DNA of 64,000 nucleotides from positions 34,908,703 to 34,972,702 of the forward strand of contig OX463822.1 in the NCBI GenBank assembly GCA_949825045.1, read 5' to 3'. Below are positions 43,501-51,441 of the stretch, piece after piece. The stretch comes from Argyresthia goedartella. Its lineage: Eukaryota > Arthropoda > Insecta > Lepidoptera > Argyresthiidae. Made by a program: the position numbers and the translations under genes. A model generated the notes under the pieces. It saw only the letters and a list, made by a program, of their open reading frames with translations, was not told where the DNA came from and made no database searches. Position 1 is the stretch's first letter. Each line of letters opens with the position of its first letter.

Positions 43501-45766
43501 GCAATGTTATCTGTCAGTATTATCTTAGAGGCATTGTTGTCATTGCCAGTAGAGACTGATATTCAGATTAAAATTCATGCTCATTATGTACTAACCACAC
43601 CAAATATCTGAGGGGTAATGCTACTATTTGACAAGCCTCGCACAAGCATGTCACAGGGTTCAGTAGTATAATTTTGGGCAGTCTAGGACACTTTTCCATG
43701 TGTGAGAGAATTCCCCTAAATAGTTTTGGGCAAGCTAGAACACTTATCTGGTTTGAGAGGCTCGCTGGCATTTCCTTCAACCGTATCGGACAAGCTAAAG
43801 ACACTTTGGAGGAGGAGGGCGAACGCAGTGAGCTTTAGTGAGATTTAGGGAATTCTCTCACACCTGAAAATGTGTCATGGACTTGCCAATATTATACTAC
43901 TGAAAGCTGTGATATGCTTGTAAAAGGCTTGTCGATTAGTAGCATACGGACTCTGTATTGATGTTATCTTTAAACACAATGTTTGTCAAGCCCATTTCGC
44001 AAGTCTAGATTAAACACTCATAAAGATATATAAATAAGGAATTTGATAGGTACTAGTCGCACAATGTGTGATTGCCGCATTTACAGACAAGGTAATCTAT
44101 AGGACGTATTTTACAAAATGTAGCAGACTCAATGACCAAGTGAATTTCTGAATATCAGTTCTCCGTAATGTGATGCTTCGTCTCGTGTCCCGTCCCCAAC
44201 CCACAGTTCCCCCTACTGCTCGTAGCGTAGACACGTGAGAGACTCACGCGTGTGTATGTGTGTGTTGCAGGAGGTGGAGCACCAGGCACCCAATAACGTA
44301 TACGTGATCATCATCTTCGGACTCGTGGGCACCGTGTTGCAGGTGACTATCACACTGTTGCTCTCTAGGCTCATATTGACACATCCTCTAACATGTCTCA
44401 CGCACTACGCAGTATGCATGCTTTAATAATGCTACAAATGCAAGTTTACAAAACGGGCATAATATTGCAACATATTTATTTTCTATAAGTTCAGCAAGTA
44501 ATATAGGATATGTACTACCTACTCGGGCGCGCTAAGTTGGCACCTGACTCGAATGACGTTTGGGCAAAGTACAGTTTATACAGTAGGTACGGTTTTACAT
44601 ATTGCTAAATCGAAATTCGGTAATCAATATTATTTACTCACAGTAGACAACGCAAGTACGCTTACATGTATGCAAGTACGCTTACATGTATGCAAGTACG
44701 CTTACATGTATGCAAGTACGCTTACATGTATGCAAGTACGCTTACATGTATGCAAGTACGCTTACATGTATGCAAGTACGCTTACATGTATGCAAGTACG
44801 CTTACATGTATGCAAGTACGCTTACATGTATGCAAGTACGCTTACATGTATGCAAGTACGCTTACATGTATGCAAGTACGCTTACATGTATGCAAGTACG
44901 CTTACATGTATGAGAACGAAGCGTGTCAATTGTATACTATCTATTGTGCCGTTACGAGCGCATTTTAAATCTGTAGTAAATGGAAACATTTTTTTTATTG
45001 TACAGGTTTAGTCATTTATGAAATACTCCGTTTTTGCGTGACAGGGGGATAGCCCATCGCTGCAGCTATGGAGATTAAATGTTTCCTCTCGATGTTTTCT
45101 ATCACCGTTAGAACGTTCCATCATCGATGTGTTCTGCTGAATGCACCCATTGGTGTAACACGCTAAACTGAGACAAAGAGTGACAGACAACGCACAACCA
45201 AAACCTAATATCGATTATGTACATTTAATTTCGATTTAGTAATACATATGTAATACTGTACTGTACACAGTGTACTTAGCACCAACGTCACTCGAGCCAG
45301 GTGCCAACTTAGCTCGCCCGAGTTGTAGGATCATATAAAAGTAGGTGTTTATAGGGCATTCTGGATCATCAACGACGACAGAGGTCCCGGGTTCGAATGC
45401 TGGATATAATTATAGAAGTAGAAATCGTAATCGTTTATTTATTGAGTCTACTGGCTTTATTTCGGAAAGTTAATTACGCTAACACACAAAACTATCTATA
45501 TTCCTGTTGCGCTACAAGTCGTTCGATTCTCGCAGGTGATGGCGATCGTGGTGGCGCGGCGGCTCACGCGCACCCACCTGTCCGCGCTGCTGCCCAGCTC
45601 CGACCTGCTGGAGAAGGGCGGCGTGCAGGCGCAGGTGGGCTGCGGCGGGGGCGGGGGCGGGGGCGGGGCGGCGGGGGAGGACAGCGACAGCGGCGCGTGC
45701 GCGGCGCGGCCCGGCTGGGGCAAGCACAACCTGCGCATGTACACCATCCTCGACAAGATCTTCTAG
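25444..45766 (+). CDS. Gene 1: four-membrane-segment, tetraspanin-like protein (six exons)
   Basis: Exons 25444-25512, 39152-39364, 41108-41311, 42646-42783, 44271-44342 and 45536-45766 join in phase 0 to give 308 residues. Predicted membrane segments: about 14-34, 56-79, 95-119 and 218-239. The loop between segments 1 and 2 carries RLAWDPS. The loop between segments 3 and 4 is about 98 residues and has no cysteine, so the CCG signature of tetraspanins is absent. The C-terminal tail has eight glycines (269-276), an acidic patch and ends YTILDKIF. It is probably a plasma or internal membrane protein; I do not recognise the family or function. The start was chosen because the ATG opens the frame directly after the GC-rich leader and gives a donor in phase with exon 2. 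The paralogue at 59740 supports exons 1 to 3 independently. Introns 1 to 5 are about 13.6, 1.7, 1.3, 1.5 and 1.2 kb. Confidence 0.82.
25805..25925 (+). repeat. Unclassified repeat, inverted relative to 30172-30290
   Basis: Roughly 110 bp shared in opposite orientation, including TCTAATTATTTCTTGGAGAT, then TTTATTTTACACTGAAA and AAAGAACCACGAAGTA. The partner lies within hAT element 3. Confidence 0.75.
26180..26862 (-). mobile_element. 5'-truncated copy of the 4665-8618 LINE
   Basis: Minus strand, closely matching the last ~650 bp of the LINE in hAT element 1, from HAANAYSIFILQKRAVRAIY (26506-26859) through the 3' untranslated end and an AAAATC-type tail at 26188-26215. The copies look very similar, so transposition was fairly recent. 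It sits in intron 1 of gene 1. Confidence 0.9.
26863..27953. other. No recognisable feature
   Basis: Intron 1 of gene 1. A (GGC)n run near 27327-27345 makes stop-poor frames on the plus strand, without family signature. Confidence 0.4.
28080..30170 (-). mobile_element. LINE with several deletions, nested in hAT element 3
   Basis: Read on the minus strand: endonuclease pieces near 30020-30166 (YRPP..., VVICGDFNIDLL), a linker piece at 29275-29481 (TKTIWNIINREADKT), RT pieces at 28770-28982 (QQFGFTKRRST) and near 28590-28680 (GSILGPFLFLVYENDLPF). The C-terminus is at 28109-28384. The FADD box is lost in a deletion near 28550, and the Gln of the VPQG box is a stop. Dead element of the same broad group as the one at 4665. 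Confidence 0.82.
30172..30290 (-). repeat. Unclassified repeat, inverted partner of 25805-25925
   Basis: See 25805-25925. It begins where the recognisable LINE endonuclease sequence stops. Confidence 0.7.
30430..30900 (-). mobile_element. LINE 3' fragment
   Basis: Minus strand near 30690-30790 reads ARYQAVILYNKLPIDLKLID, then KFKNALQKYLLKKCS, a LINE ORF2 C-terminus, followed by an AT-rich 3' end. A different family from the neighbour at 28080-30170. Confidence 0.6.
31433..31498. repeat. 66-bp hairpin
   Basis: Perfect inner stem GTCAAACAAGATTG / CAATCTTGTTTGAC around AGCG, extended by a less perfect outer stem beginning GCAGTGG and ending CCACTGC. It lies in intron 1 of gene 1. Confidence 0.9.
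31499..32565. other. No recognisable feature (intron 1 of gene 1)
   Basis: No repeat copies or exons recognised. Confidence 0.4.
32572..32725 (+). mobile_element. SINE family 2, internally deleted
   Basis: Head with GTGTGGTGTTGCGGTCTG and B box GGGTTCGAGTC. The sequence then jumps to GACGTCGATGTTTCTGGTTC and GGCCAGAAGC. The segment between the head and GTGACGTC present at 24070-24130 is missing. Confidence 0.75.
32745..32860 (+). repeat. Possible RTE-type LINE tail fragment
   Basis: Contains GGCTCACGCCCAACTGTGGC, then TGTGGGCTGAGCATGATGA. This resembles degraded 3' ends of RTE-like elements in moths; by impression only. Confidence 0.35.
32861..38500. other. Large part of gene 1 intron 1, no gene or clear repeat seen
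   Basis: Short frames only. A CA-rich patch lies at about 36890-36955 and AGGTAGGTAGGT-like runs near 37010. I saw no exon with flanking splice sites and no LINE or SINE signatures. It may hold regulatory elements, which I cannot detect by eye. Confidence 0.4.
38505..38890 (+). pseudogene. RTE-type LINE reverse transcriptase C-terminal remnant
   Basis: Plus strand: TEAWESETEIKTRIEIARAA, then FNIIRKVLCMKALHIQLRSR, then after stops a block with the RTE/BovB ending GKSRDGRRRKSWLRNL near 38810-38860. Several stops, so decayed. Confidence 0.75.
39152..39364 (+). CDS. Gene 1 exon 2
   Basis: 71 codons between an acceptor TCCTGCAG and donor GTGAGT (39365). It encodes the rest of membrane segment 1, the RLAWDPS loop, segment 2 and a proline-rich turn (APAPRPPRA). 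In gene 2 the equivalent exon (60343-60552) is 70 codons; 15 of the first 20 residues are identical. GC content is far above the flanking introns. Confidence 0.88.
39365..40820. other. Gene 1 intron 2, no feature seen
   Basis: No repeats or exons recognised in this part of the intron. Confidence 0.4.
40827..40905 (+). repeat. Possible tRNA-derived fragment
   Basis: TGTCTAATGGGTTTCATGC resembles an A-box arm, and AGTACGAATCCTGAC about 45 bases on resembles a B box (GGTTCGAATCC). Arms are not complementary enough for a real tRNA. Low confidence. Confidence 0.3.
40941..41097 (-). repeat. Dispersed repeat (CCGCACTGAGCCAGCGTGG type)
   Basis: Contains CCGCACTGAGCCAGCGTGGT, then CTTACTCGTATCC and GGTGGGGACATTAATGG. 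Further copies lie at 50846-50974 (same orientation) and 51345-51441 (opposite). Resembles 3' ends of RTE-type LINEs. It ends only 10 bp before gene 1 exon 3. Confidence 0.75.
41108..41311 (+). CDS. Gene 1 exon 3
   Basis: 68 codons between acceptor TCTGCAG and donor GTACGT. It encodes membrane segment 3 (YIAGVLVLVCSEVAYGAWMV) and the first part of the long loop, ending PIYDMIE. The gene 2 exon (61104-61310) has 69 codons and ends VHAIIE at the matching place. Confidence 0.87.
42483..42522. repeat. Perfect 18-bp-arm hairpin in gene 1 intron 3
   Basis: Arms TACGGACACATCATTACT (42483-42500) and its exact reverse complement (42505-42522) around CTAC. Confidence 0.95.
42646..42783 (+). CDS. Gene 1 exon 4
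   Basis: 46 codons after acceptor TCTTGCAG. It encodes the middle of the long loop (GKPFLLGLGVKVEEIDIEKE, then WRHILAAG). The proposed donor, CAG followed by GTCACA, is weak. It was chosen because it keeps phase 0 into exon 5, as at every other junction. The exon core is secure; the exact 3' end is less so. Confidence 0.72.
43618..43945. mobile_element. Fold-back element in gene 1 intron 4
   Basis: Arms of about 100 bp: the left begins ATGCTACTATTTGACAAGCC and the right, read in reverse, begins ATGCTACTAATCGACAAGCC. Both continue through CAGTAGTATAA and GTGTGAGAGAATTCCC. Central spacer about 130 bp, no coding. No clear target duplication. Confidence 0.8.
44271..44342 (+). CDS. Gene 1 exon 5
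   Basis: 24 codons (EVEHQAPNNVYVIIIFGLVG, then TVLQ) between acceptor GTGTTGCAG and donor GTGACT. It encodes the end of the long loop and most of membrane segment 4. It lies between two fold-back elements. Confidence 0.8.
44520..45323. mobile_element. Fold-back element with internal minisatellite, gene 1 intron 5
   Basis: Left arm ACTCGGGCGCGCTAAGTTGG, then CACCTGACTCGAATGACGTT. The right end, read in reverse, is ACTCGGGCGAGCTAAGTTGG, then CACCTGGCTCGAGTGACGTT. Similarity continues for about 60 bp to AAGTACA. The interior contains the 20-bp array at 44652-44912. No convincing target duplication. Confidence 0.8.
44652..44912 (+). repeat. Perfect 20-bp minisatellite, 13 copies
   Basis: GCAAGTACGCTTACATGTAT repeated 13 times with no difference between units that I can find. 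The unit leaves two plus-strand frames open, which explains the repetitive reading frames here. Confidence 0.97.
45536..45766 (+). CDS. Gene 1 exon 6 (last coding exon)
   Basis: 76 codons plus TAG, after acceptor TTCTCGCAG. It finishes membrane segment 4 (VMAIVVARRL) and encodes the cytoplasmic tail: SALLPSSDLLEKGG, a run of eight glycines, EDSDSG and the end MYTILDKIF. The Gly run is coded by alternating GGC/GGG, so it may vary in length. A second GGC-rich run follows in the 3' untranslated region. Confidence 0.85.
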   Translation: MMAIVVARRLTRTHLSALLPSSDLLEKGGVQAQVGCGGGGGGGGAAGEDSDSGACAARPGWGKHNLRMYTILDKIF

Positions 45767-45783
45767 CAGGACGACACCGCGCC

Positions 45784-45829
45784 CGGCGGCGGCGGCGGCG
45801 GCGGTGGCGTCGGCGGCGGCGGCGGCGGC
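45784..45829 (+). repeat. GGC trinucleotide repeat in the gene 1 3' untranslated region
   Basis: Runs of GGC interrupted once by GGTGGCGTC, starting about 17 bases after the stop codon. Confidence 0.85.
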
Positions 45830-46070
45830 CAAGCCCGGCAAGGTATATAATCTCATCTGGTTTGTTTACCACTCAGCAGGTGCAGAGAGCTCTCTATACA
45901 GTTTTACATCTGGATCCATCTTGGGCTGCTGTAGCTTCGTTTGAGCTCACGGTGGCGGCCTCTATCGCCGACTTTATCACCTCTCTTATAGTATATCCCC
46001 TGTGGGCACCACTTGATGGCTAGCAAGGGTATATTTTTGATTTGTTCTGTTTTGTGCAATAGATATGTAT

Positions 46071-46459
46071 ATGTCACCGTAAGATTGTCAAGACAGTTAG
46101 TTGTTAGTTGTTCATAAACTAACGTTTTCTTTCTCGTTGGTTGGTCAACTTTCGATAGATAGTAAACTGTAGCGTGCTGCTTACTATATGACGCGTGAAT
46201 TGATAAACTAACGGTTAAAACCGTTAAATAGTCAACTGGTTTAAACTTGAATTGCAATCGAAATACCAGGGCAATCACTGCGGTAGCTTTGGTGAATACT
46301 AGAGGGGGCGAGCGTAGCGAAGCCCCCGAATAGTCATCGCGTTAGGTTGACATGTAAGAACAAAAGAAACGTAAATACTAAACCCTCTCGGTCTGGTTTA
46401 CTATCTGCGGATAGTTGATCAACTGACGCGTTATTTTATCAACCGGTTTTGACTATCTT
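46071..46459 (+). mobile_element. Inverted-repeat element of the TATGTCACCG family, complete copy
   Basis: Starts TATGTCACCGTAAGATTGTC and ends GACTATCTTACGGTGACATA. TA precedes it; the other TA lies at the join with the next element and is shared with the ATAT duplication. A GCGGTAGCTTTGG block is followed by GGGGGCGAGCGTAGCGAAGC. About 390 bp, no coding, probably a Tc1/mariner-type MITE by its TA target. Confidence 0.75.
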
Positions 46460-46652
46460 ACGGTGACATATCAGTGCCTCCAGTAAAAAACGGATTAGTT
46501 GAAAAACGGCACTTTTCAGGAGAGCGAAAAATGTAAACTTTTATTTTTTTAAACGAAACTTCTTTTTCATACAGTGTAATGATGAAGTAATAATATAGAT
46601 AATTTTCATACCTTTCAACTGATACATACCATGTTTATGTAATATGAATATA

Positions 46653-47961
46653 CACAGTCAGGTCATAAGTTCTGTCACACAATAAAAACTTTTGAATTTA
46701 GAACGCTGGCCACAAAAAAGTTTATTGAATTCGAATTTCGAATTTTTCATGAAAATAAAAATGTGCACTTTTTAGATTTTTCCTCATTTTTAAATATGGA
46801 GTGGACACTTAAAGAAGACCGTGTCGCAGTTATTGCGTTGCATCGTTGCGGTTACGCGCCAATTCAGATTTTCGACTTACTGAAAAATTTGAATATAACC
46901 AAAAGATTCGTTTAGCGTACCATAAAACGATACAATGAAGACTCTAGTGTAGATGACAGGTCAAGAAGTGGTCGCCCTCGCTCTGTTAGGACTCCAGCAG
47001 TGATAAAAGCTGTGAAGGCGCGAATTCAAAGAAATCCCATTTGTAAGCAGAAACTGTTGGCCCTTCAGATGGGGTTAAGCAGGACCACGGTGAAAAGGGT
47101 GTTAAATGAAGACTTAGGGCTTAGGGCATATCGAAGAAAAACAAGACATCGTTTGGACGCTCGTTTAATGGACCTGAGACTGAAGAGATGCCGCGCTTTG
47201 TTGAAGCGGTACGCGGGAAAAAAGCATCGGGAAATTCTTTTTTCGGATGAAAAAATTTTCACCGTGGAAGAGAGCTACAACAAACAAAATGATAAGGTGT
47301 ACGCACACAGCAGTGAAGAAGCGAGCAACCGTATTCCGCGTGTCCAACGAGGTCATTTTCCATCCTCGCTCATGGTTTGGTTGGGAGTCTCTTATTGGGG
47401 CTTAACTGAGGTACATTTTTGTGAGAAAGGCGTAAAAACGAATGCAGTTGTGTATCAAAATACAGTCCTCAAGAACCTTGTGGAACCTGTTTCTCATACC
47501 ATGTTTAATAACAGGCACTGGGATTTCCAACAAGATTCTGCGCCAGCTCATAGAGCGAAAAGCACACAAGACTGGCTGGCGGCGCGTGAAATCGACTTCA
47601 TCCGGCACGAAGACTGGCCCTCCTCCAGTCCAGATTTGAGTCCGTTAGATTACAAGATATGGCAACACTTGGAGGAAAAGGCCTGCCCAAAGCCTCATCC
47701 TGATTTGGAGTCACTCAAGACATCCTTGATTAAGGCAGCCGCCGATATTGACATGGACCTCGTTCGTGCTGCGATGGACGACTGGCCGCGCAGAATAAAG
47801 GCCTGTATTCAAAATCGCGGGGGTCATTTTGAATAAACTTTATAACCATAAGAATCTATGTTTTATTAAGTTCATTTTGCTATATAAATGTTTACATAAA
47901 CAATAAACATTTCTAAATTATTTCATATTGCACATGTGACAGAACTTATGACCTGACTATG
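46653..47961 (+). mobile_element. Mariner element, maT type (DD37D), 1.3 kb, nearly intact
   Basis: Flanked by TA (46651-46652 and 47962-47963). Ends CACAGTCAGGTCATAAGTTC on the left and, read in from the right, CATAGTCAGGTCATAAGTTC, both continuing TGTCACA. Length and a single ORF are typical of mariners. It lies close to the left end of the 6-kb element. Confidence 0.95.
46796..47836 (+). pseudogene. Mariner transposase, DD37D, one premature stop
   Basis: 346 codons from ATG 46796 to TAA 47834-47836, broken only by TAG at codon 40 (46913-46915). The N-terminal part (1-110) is the paired DNA-binding region, with the GRPR linker at residues 59-62. Catalytic residues are D151 (LFSDEKIF), D247 (FQQDSAPAH) and D285 (SPDLSPLDY). 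There are 37 residues between the last two, which is the maT signature (known from Bombyx), not DD34D mariner or DD34E Tc1. Length is normal for the family. A single change separates it from an open frame, so the insertion is young, although a product starting downstream would lack the first DNA-binding helix bundle. Confidence 0.93.
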
Positions 47962-50845
47962 TATATATATATATTTGATGATTTTGTTCAACTATTCCCC
48001 TGTTGACCACATAATTATGGCATAACTGCAGTTAAAAAGGATTTTTCTTACGACATAAGGAAATAAATGTAGTTATACTAAATTTATTTCGTGCGCTTAT
48101 GGGCACAATATTGTATAGTTCTTTTAATATTTTGTTCAGGACTTGAGGTTTCTATGCCAAAAAAGGACTTACTCATACCTAAATACCTGAAAATTTTATA
48201 TCACAGCAATGAGATCAAAACCAATGTCAATAGTTTCATCAGTTATTATTTAGGTTACATGTGGTGATGGAATAAAATAAAATATATACTTTGAAATATA
48301 TTATTATTATGAAAAAATTACAAAAAACTTATGCATTCGCACAAAACTCAGCGTCGTGGTCTGGTCCCATAATGCGAGATAGGTCTGGGTCTTCTTCGGC
48401 AACCTCTGTCTCTGAAGTGCGGAGGTTTTGATAAAATGCATGACAATATCTGTCTATAAACGGAAGGAGTGTTAGAATGTATTTCTTCTTCTCTACGCTT
48501 ATAGGTATTTGTGTCTCAGATATTACCTCTAGAACGATCATATTGCTGTTCGTAGAGAGTTTGGATCGCCTTCTTCGATCGATCCTTTGGAAAGAGATGT
48601 TTTTGAAATCTTCATCTTCGCTCAAATTTGTTTTGTATTTCACCACAAATTCATCATGTGGTGTATACCTGAACCAACGAATGTCCGGCCAGTATACCTT
48701 TTGTTTTTCTGTGTTGGTTTTTCTCAGAATCATTGGTCCCTTCAAGAGTTTTTCGAAATCGTAAAACTTTTCTTCCGTCATTTCCCTAACGGAAAACCTC
48801 CCATCCCTTGCAGCGTTTCTTACCATCTGGTAGTAATCTCTTGGGTGGTGAATATTCTTAATATTCTTTTTGGCCCTCTCAATAACGGAGTGGTCGTAGT
48901 CACACTCCATCCACAAGTGTCAGAGTATAATATGATTTTCGTGACGTGAACCGGCAACTTTTTGATGTAGTCATAGAGACAGGAAGCGATTTGATTGCCA
49001 CCGCGTTTTGCTAGTTGCTTCGTGCCACATGTAGCATGTAGCTTGTTTTGTTTTGCAGTCATGAATTGTCAAGTTAAAGGTCCAAAGACTTCTTTTATAA
49101 AATGCCATACCTGAAGACAGCATCGGAGTAGGGAGGCATTGTTGAAGGTCGAAAGTGAGTACGACTAAAGAATCATCGTCTTATGTCTTCAACTTATCAT
49201 TGCTTTTCTGCTGATATGCGCCGTCAGCTTCAGCTTGATGTATATAAAGCCTGTTTACTAGTTTTGTTTTTTCTTCTGCTGACGCCTGAGAGTACTGGAT
49301 TTGAGTTTGTAGCATATCACATATTGTACATGTATCCACTTTCGGGGGCTTGAATGACAGATTTAAGCTGTGAAATATTTGTGAGTATATAGTCTTACAA
49401 ACTTGTTTCTCTTTTGGCTGGTTTTCGCAGTACAAGGAGTAGATGGTATCTATATTCAAAGTACTCGACAAAAATTTCTTTGTGGTTTTATTACGAGCAT
49501 AGTGACTTTCATATTGTGGAAATGATACAATATGCTGACGCACATTTTCCAAATCTTCATCCGTCCATTTGTTATTAACAGCTACAACACCCCTTGTACT
49601 GCATGGAAGAGTTCCTGTTGTAGAATCCTTTTTTTTGTTGCTTTTAGGGAAACAAACTTAAAACTTTTACCAAATATTATGACGAAACAGTTTTTGCATA
49701 CTCTTTCATGCAGATTTTGACCCCAATGAAAATGATAGATATAAGAGCAACTTCTTTGCTTTGTAGCTTGTGTTTTTCTGACTTTGGTTCCTCCACCGTA
49801 ATCAAAGAAGCTATGTATTGGGTCCTCCTTTCATAAGTACCCAATTGTCAATAATTGGTAAATAAATCTTGTCGAGCTTGCTCTGGTATTTTACCCCTAC
49901 AATTAAATCTGCAAATATTCAACTCTTTCATTTCCCTTGCTGGGCGTTCTTTTCCTTTGGAAACGTATGCCTGTCCGGTATTCCTTAGGAATTTATTTTC
50001 ACGTATCATAATTTTCCAAAAATAGGGTTTAAAATATAATATGAAAAATATAGAATTGTTAGAATTTGTCCTGTTAAAATATAAGGATCAGCTCTCCGTA
50101 CTTTTTTGACATTCTATGTTTTGTTTTAGTTTTATTGATCGCTTCTCTTATACTAATTTCTTTAATCGCGGTACCATTCTCAGCTCCATCATCTGTTTCT
50201 TTGTCATTTTCGCTGTCCTCAGATTCTGATACATGTTTTCGTTTATTTGGAGGTTTCCAAGTAGTATCGCTACAACTGTCGTCACTGTCAAATGTTAGCA
50301 TTATGTCTCTTTCTCTTTGAAGACCGGATGTTGAAGGCTGCTGGTCGTCATTGCAGTAAAATCGCCTTGAAGTACCGGTAGACTGAAAAACGAGTATTTT
50401 TTTAAATAATTAATAACCATAACCTTAACTGGCTATAGAATAGTAGCCGTGTTAAGAATGCTTATTATTTCCTATGTCATACTTACATCAGGTACAGGGG
50501 AGGGTTGTCTCTTCAAAAAGTTTTCCTCCTGTAGCGATTGGTCCACGAATTCCAGGTCGTGAGGTGTGATTAAGTCTTTCTGTAAGGAAAAAAAATGACA
50601 AAAAACATCTCATTACATAATATTAAACTGTAGGACAACGAAATAATCCTATAAGGGTTCCCTTTTTTCCTTTTAAGGATCGAAACCCTAAAAAGGGACT
50701 ACGTTACTTACGTTAAGCATGGATTGACTTGTCACACTCGTTTCTTCAGACGAATCTTCGATAATGCTGAGAGACAAACTTTCATTATTTTGTTTTTCTA
50801 AGTCATGCTTTACAGAAGTATCCTGTAATAGAATAATATTCTTGT

Positions 50846-50974
50846 GGATACTATGCAGCTTGTAGAAGTCGTAAAAAACCCTCCACCAAACCGCACTGAG
50901 CCAGCGTGGTGGAGTTTGGATCAATCTTACTCGTATCTTGCACCCCTCGGTGGGGACATTTATGGGCTTCATTT
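50846..50974 (-). repeat. Dispersed repeat (CCGCACTGAGCCAGCGTGG type)
   Basis: Same orientation as 40941-41097, with AACCGCACTGAGCCAGCGTG and CGGTGGGGACATTTATGG. It lies in an intron of the transposon gene. Confidence 0.75.
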
Positions 50975-51294
50975 GTTTTTATTTTACTAACTGTGTAGTA
51001 AGATAAGGGATTCCCTACTCCTGCTTTACATAATATACCATTACCTATACCTACAGAAGGTTGCTATGATTTACAGCCAAAGTTAGTATTTTCGGTAACT
51101 AGGTACTTAAATATATTTACCAAGTTAATTTTAGCCACCACATCTTGAATTGGACTTCTAGCCGCCGTAAAATGTACATTTTTGTCACCAAAGTCATGTT
51201 CAGCTAAAGCCAGTGGGACCTGGAATGAATAATGTTTGGTTAAAGGTGAAAAATTTATCAAAGATTGACTTACCTAGGTACATTTCTTAGTCTT

Positions 51295-51441
51295 AGTTAT
51301 GGGTCCCGTTTTTTACCCTTTGGGTACGGAACCCTAAAAAGTAATGTAGCCCTTTAATGTCCCCACCGAGGACACAGGCCTTTACCTGGATCCGAGTACG
51401 ATTGAGCCATACTCCACCATGCTGGCTCAGTGCAGGTTGGT
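51295..51441 (+). repeat. Dispersed repeat with GGGTACGGAACCCT hairpin
   Basis: GGGTCCCGTTTTTTACCC and GGGTACGGAACCCTAAAAAG form a hairpin at 51301-51340. It is followed by the inverted counterpart of 50846-50974 (GTCCCCACCGAGG, GCTGGCTCAGTGCAGG). A further common fragment, ATCCACTGCTGGGCAAAAGC, follows at about 51505. It lies in intron 1 of the transposon gene. Confidence 0.65.

Noticed and set aside
44652..44912. CRISPR-like array
   Set aside because: Units are contiguous with no spacers and the DNA is animal nuclear.
44553..45011. 152-codon plus-strand frame with a repeating protein pattern
   Set aside because: It is the translation of the 20-bp minisatellite; two plus-strand frames are open for the same reason.
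25444..45766. Canonical tetraspanin
   Set aside because: No CCG motif and no cysteine in the long loop.
45397..46023. 208-codon frame across gene 1 exon 6 in another frame
   Set aside because: Arg/Gly-rich shadow of exon 6 and of the GGC run.
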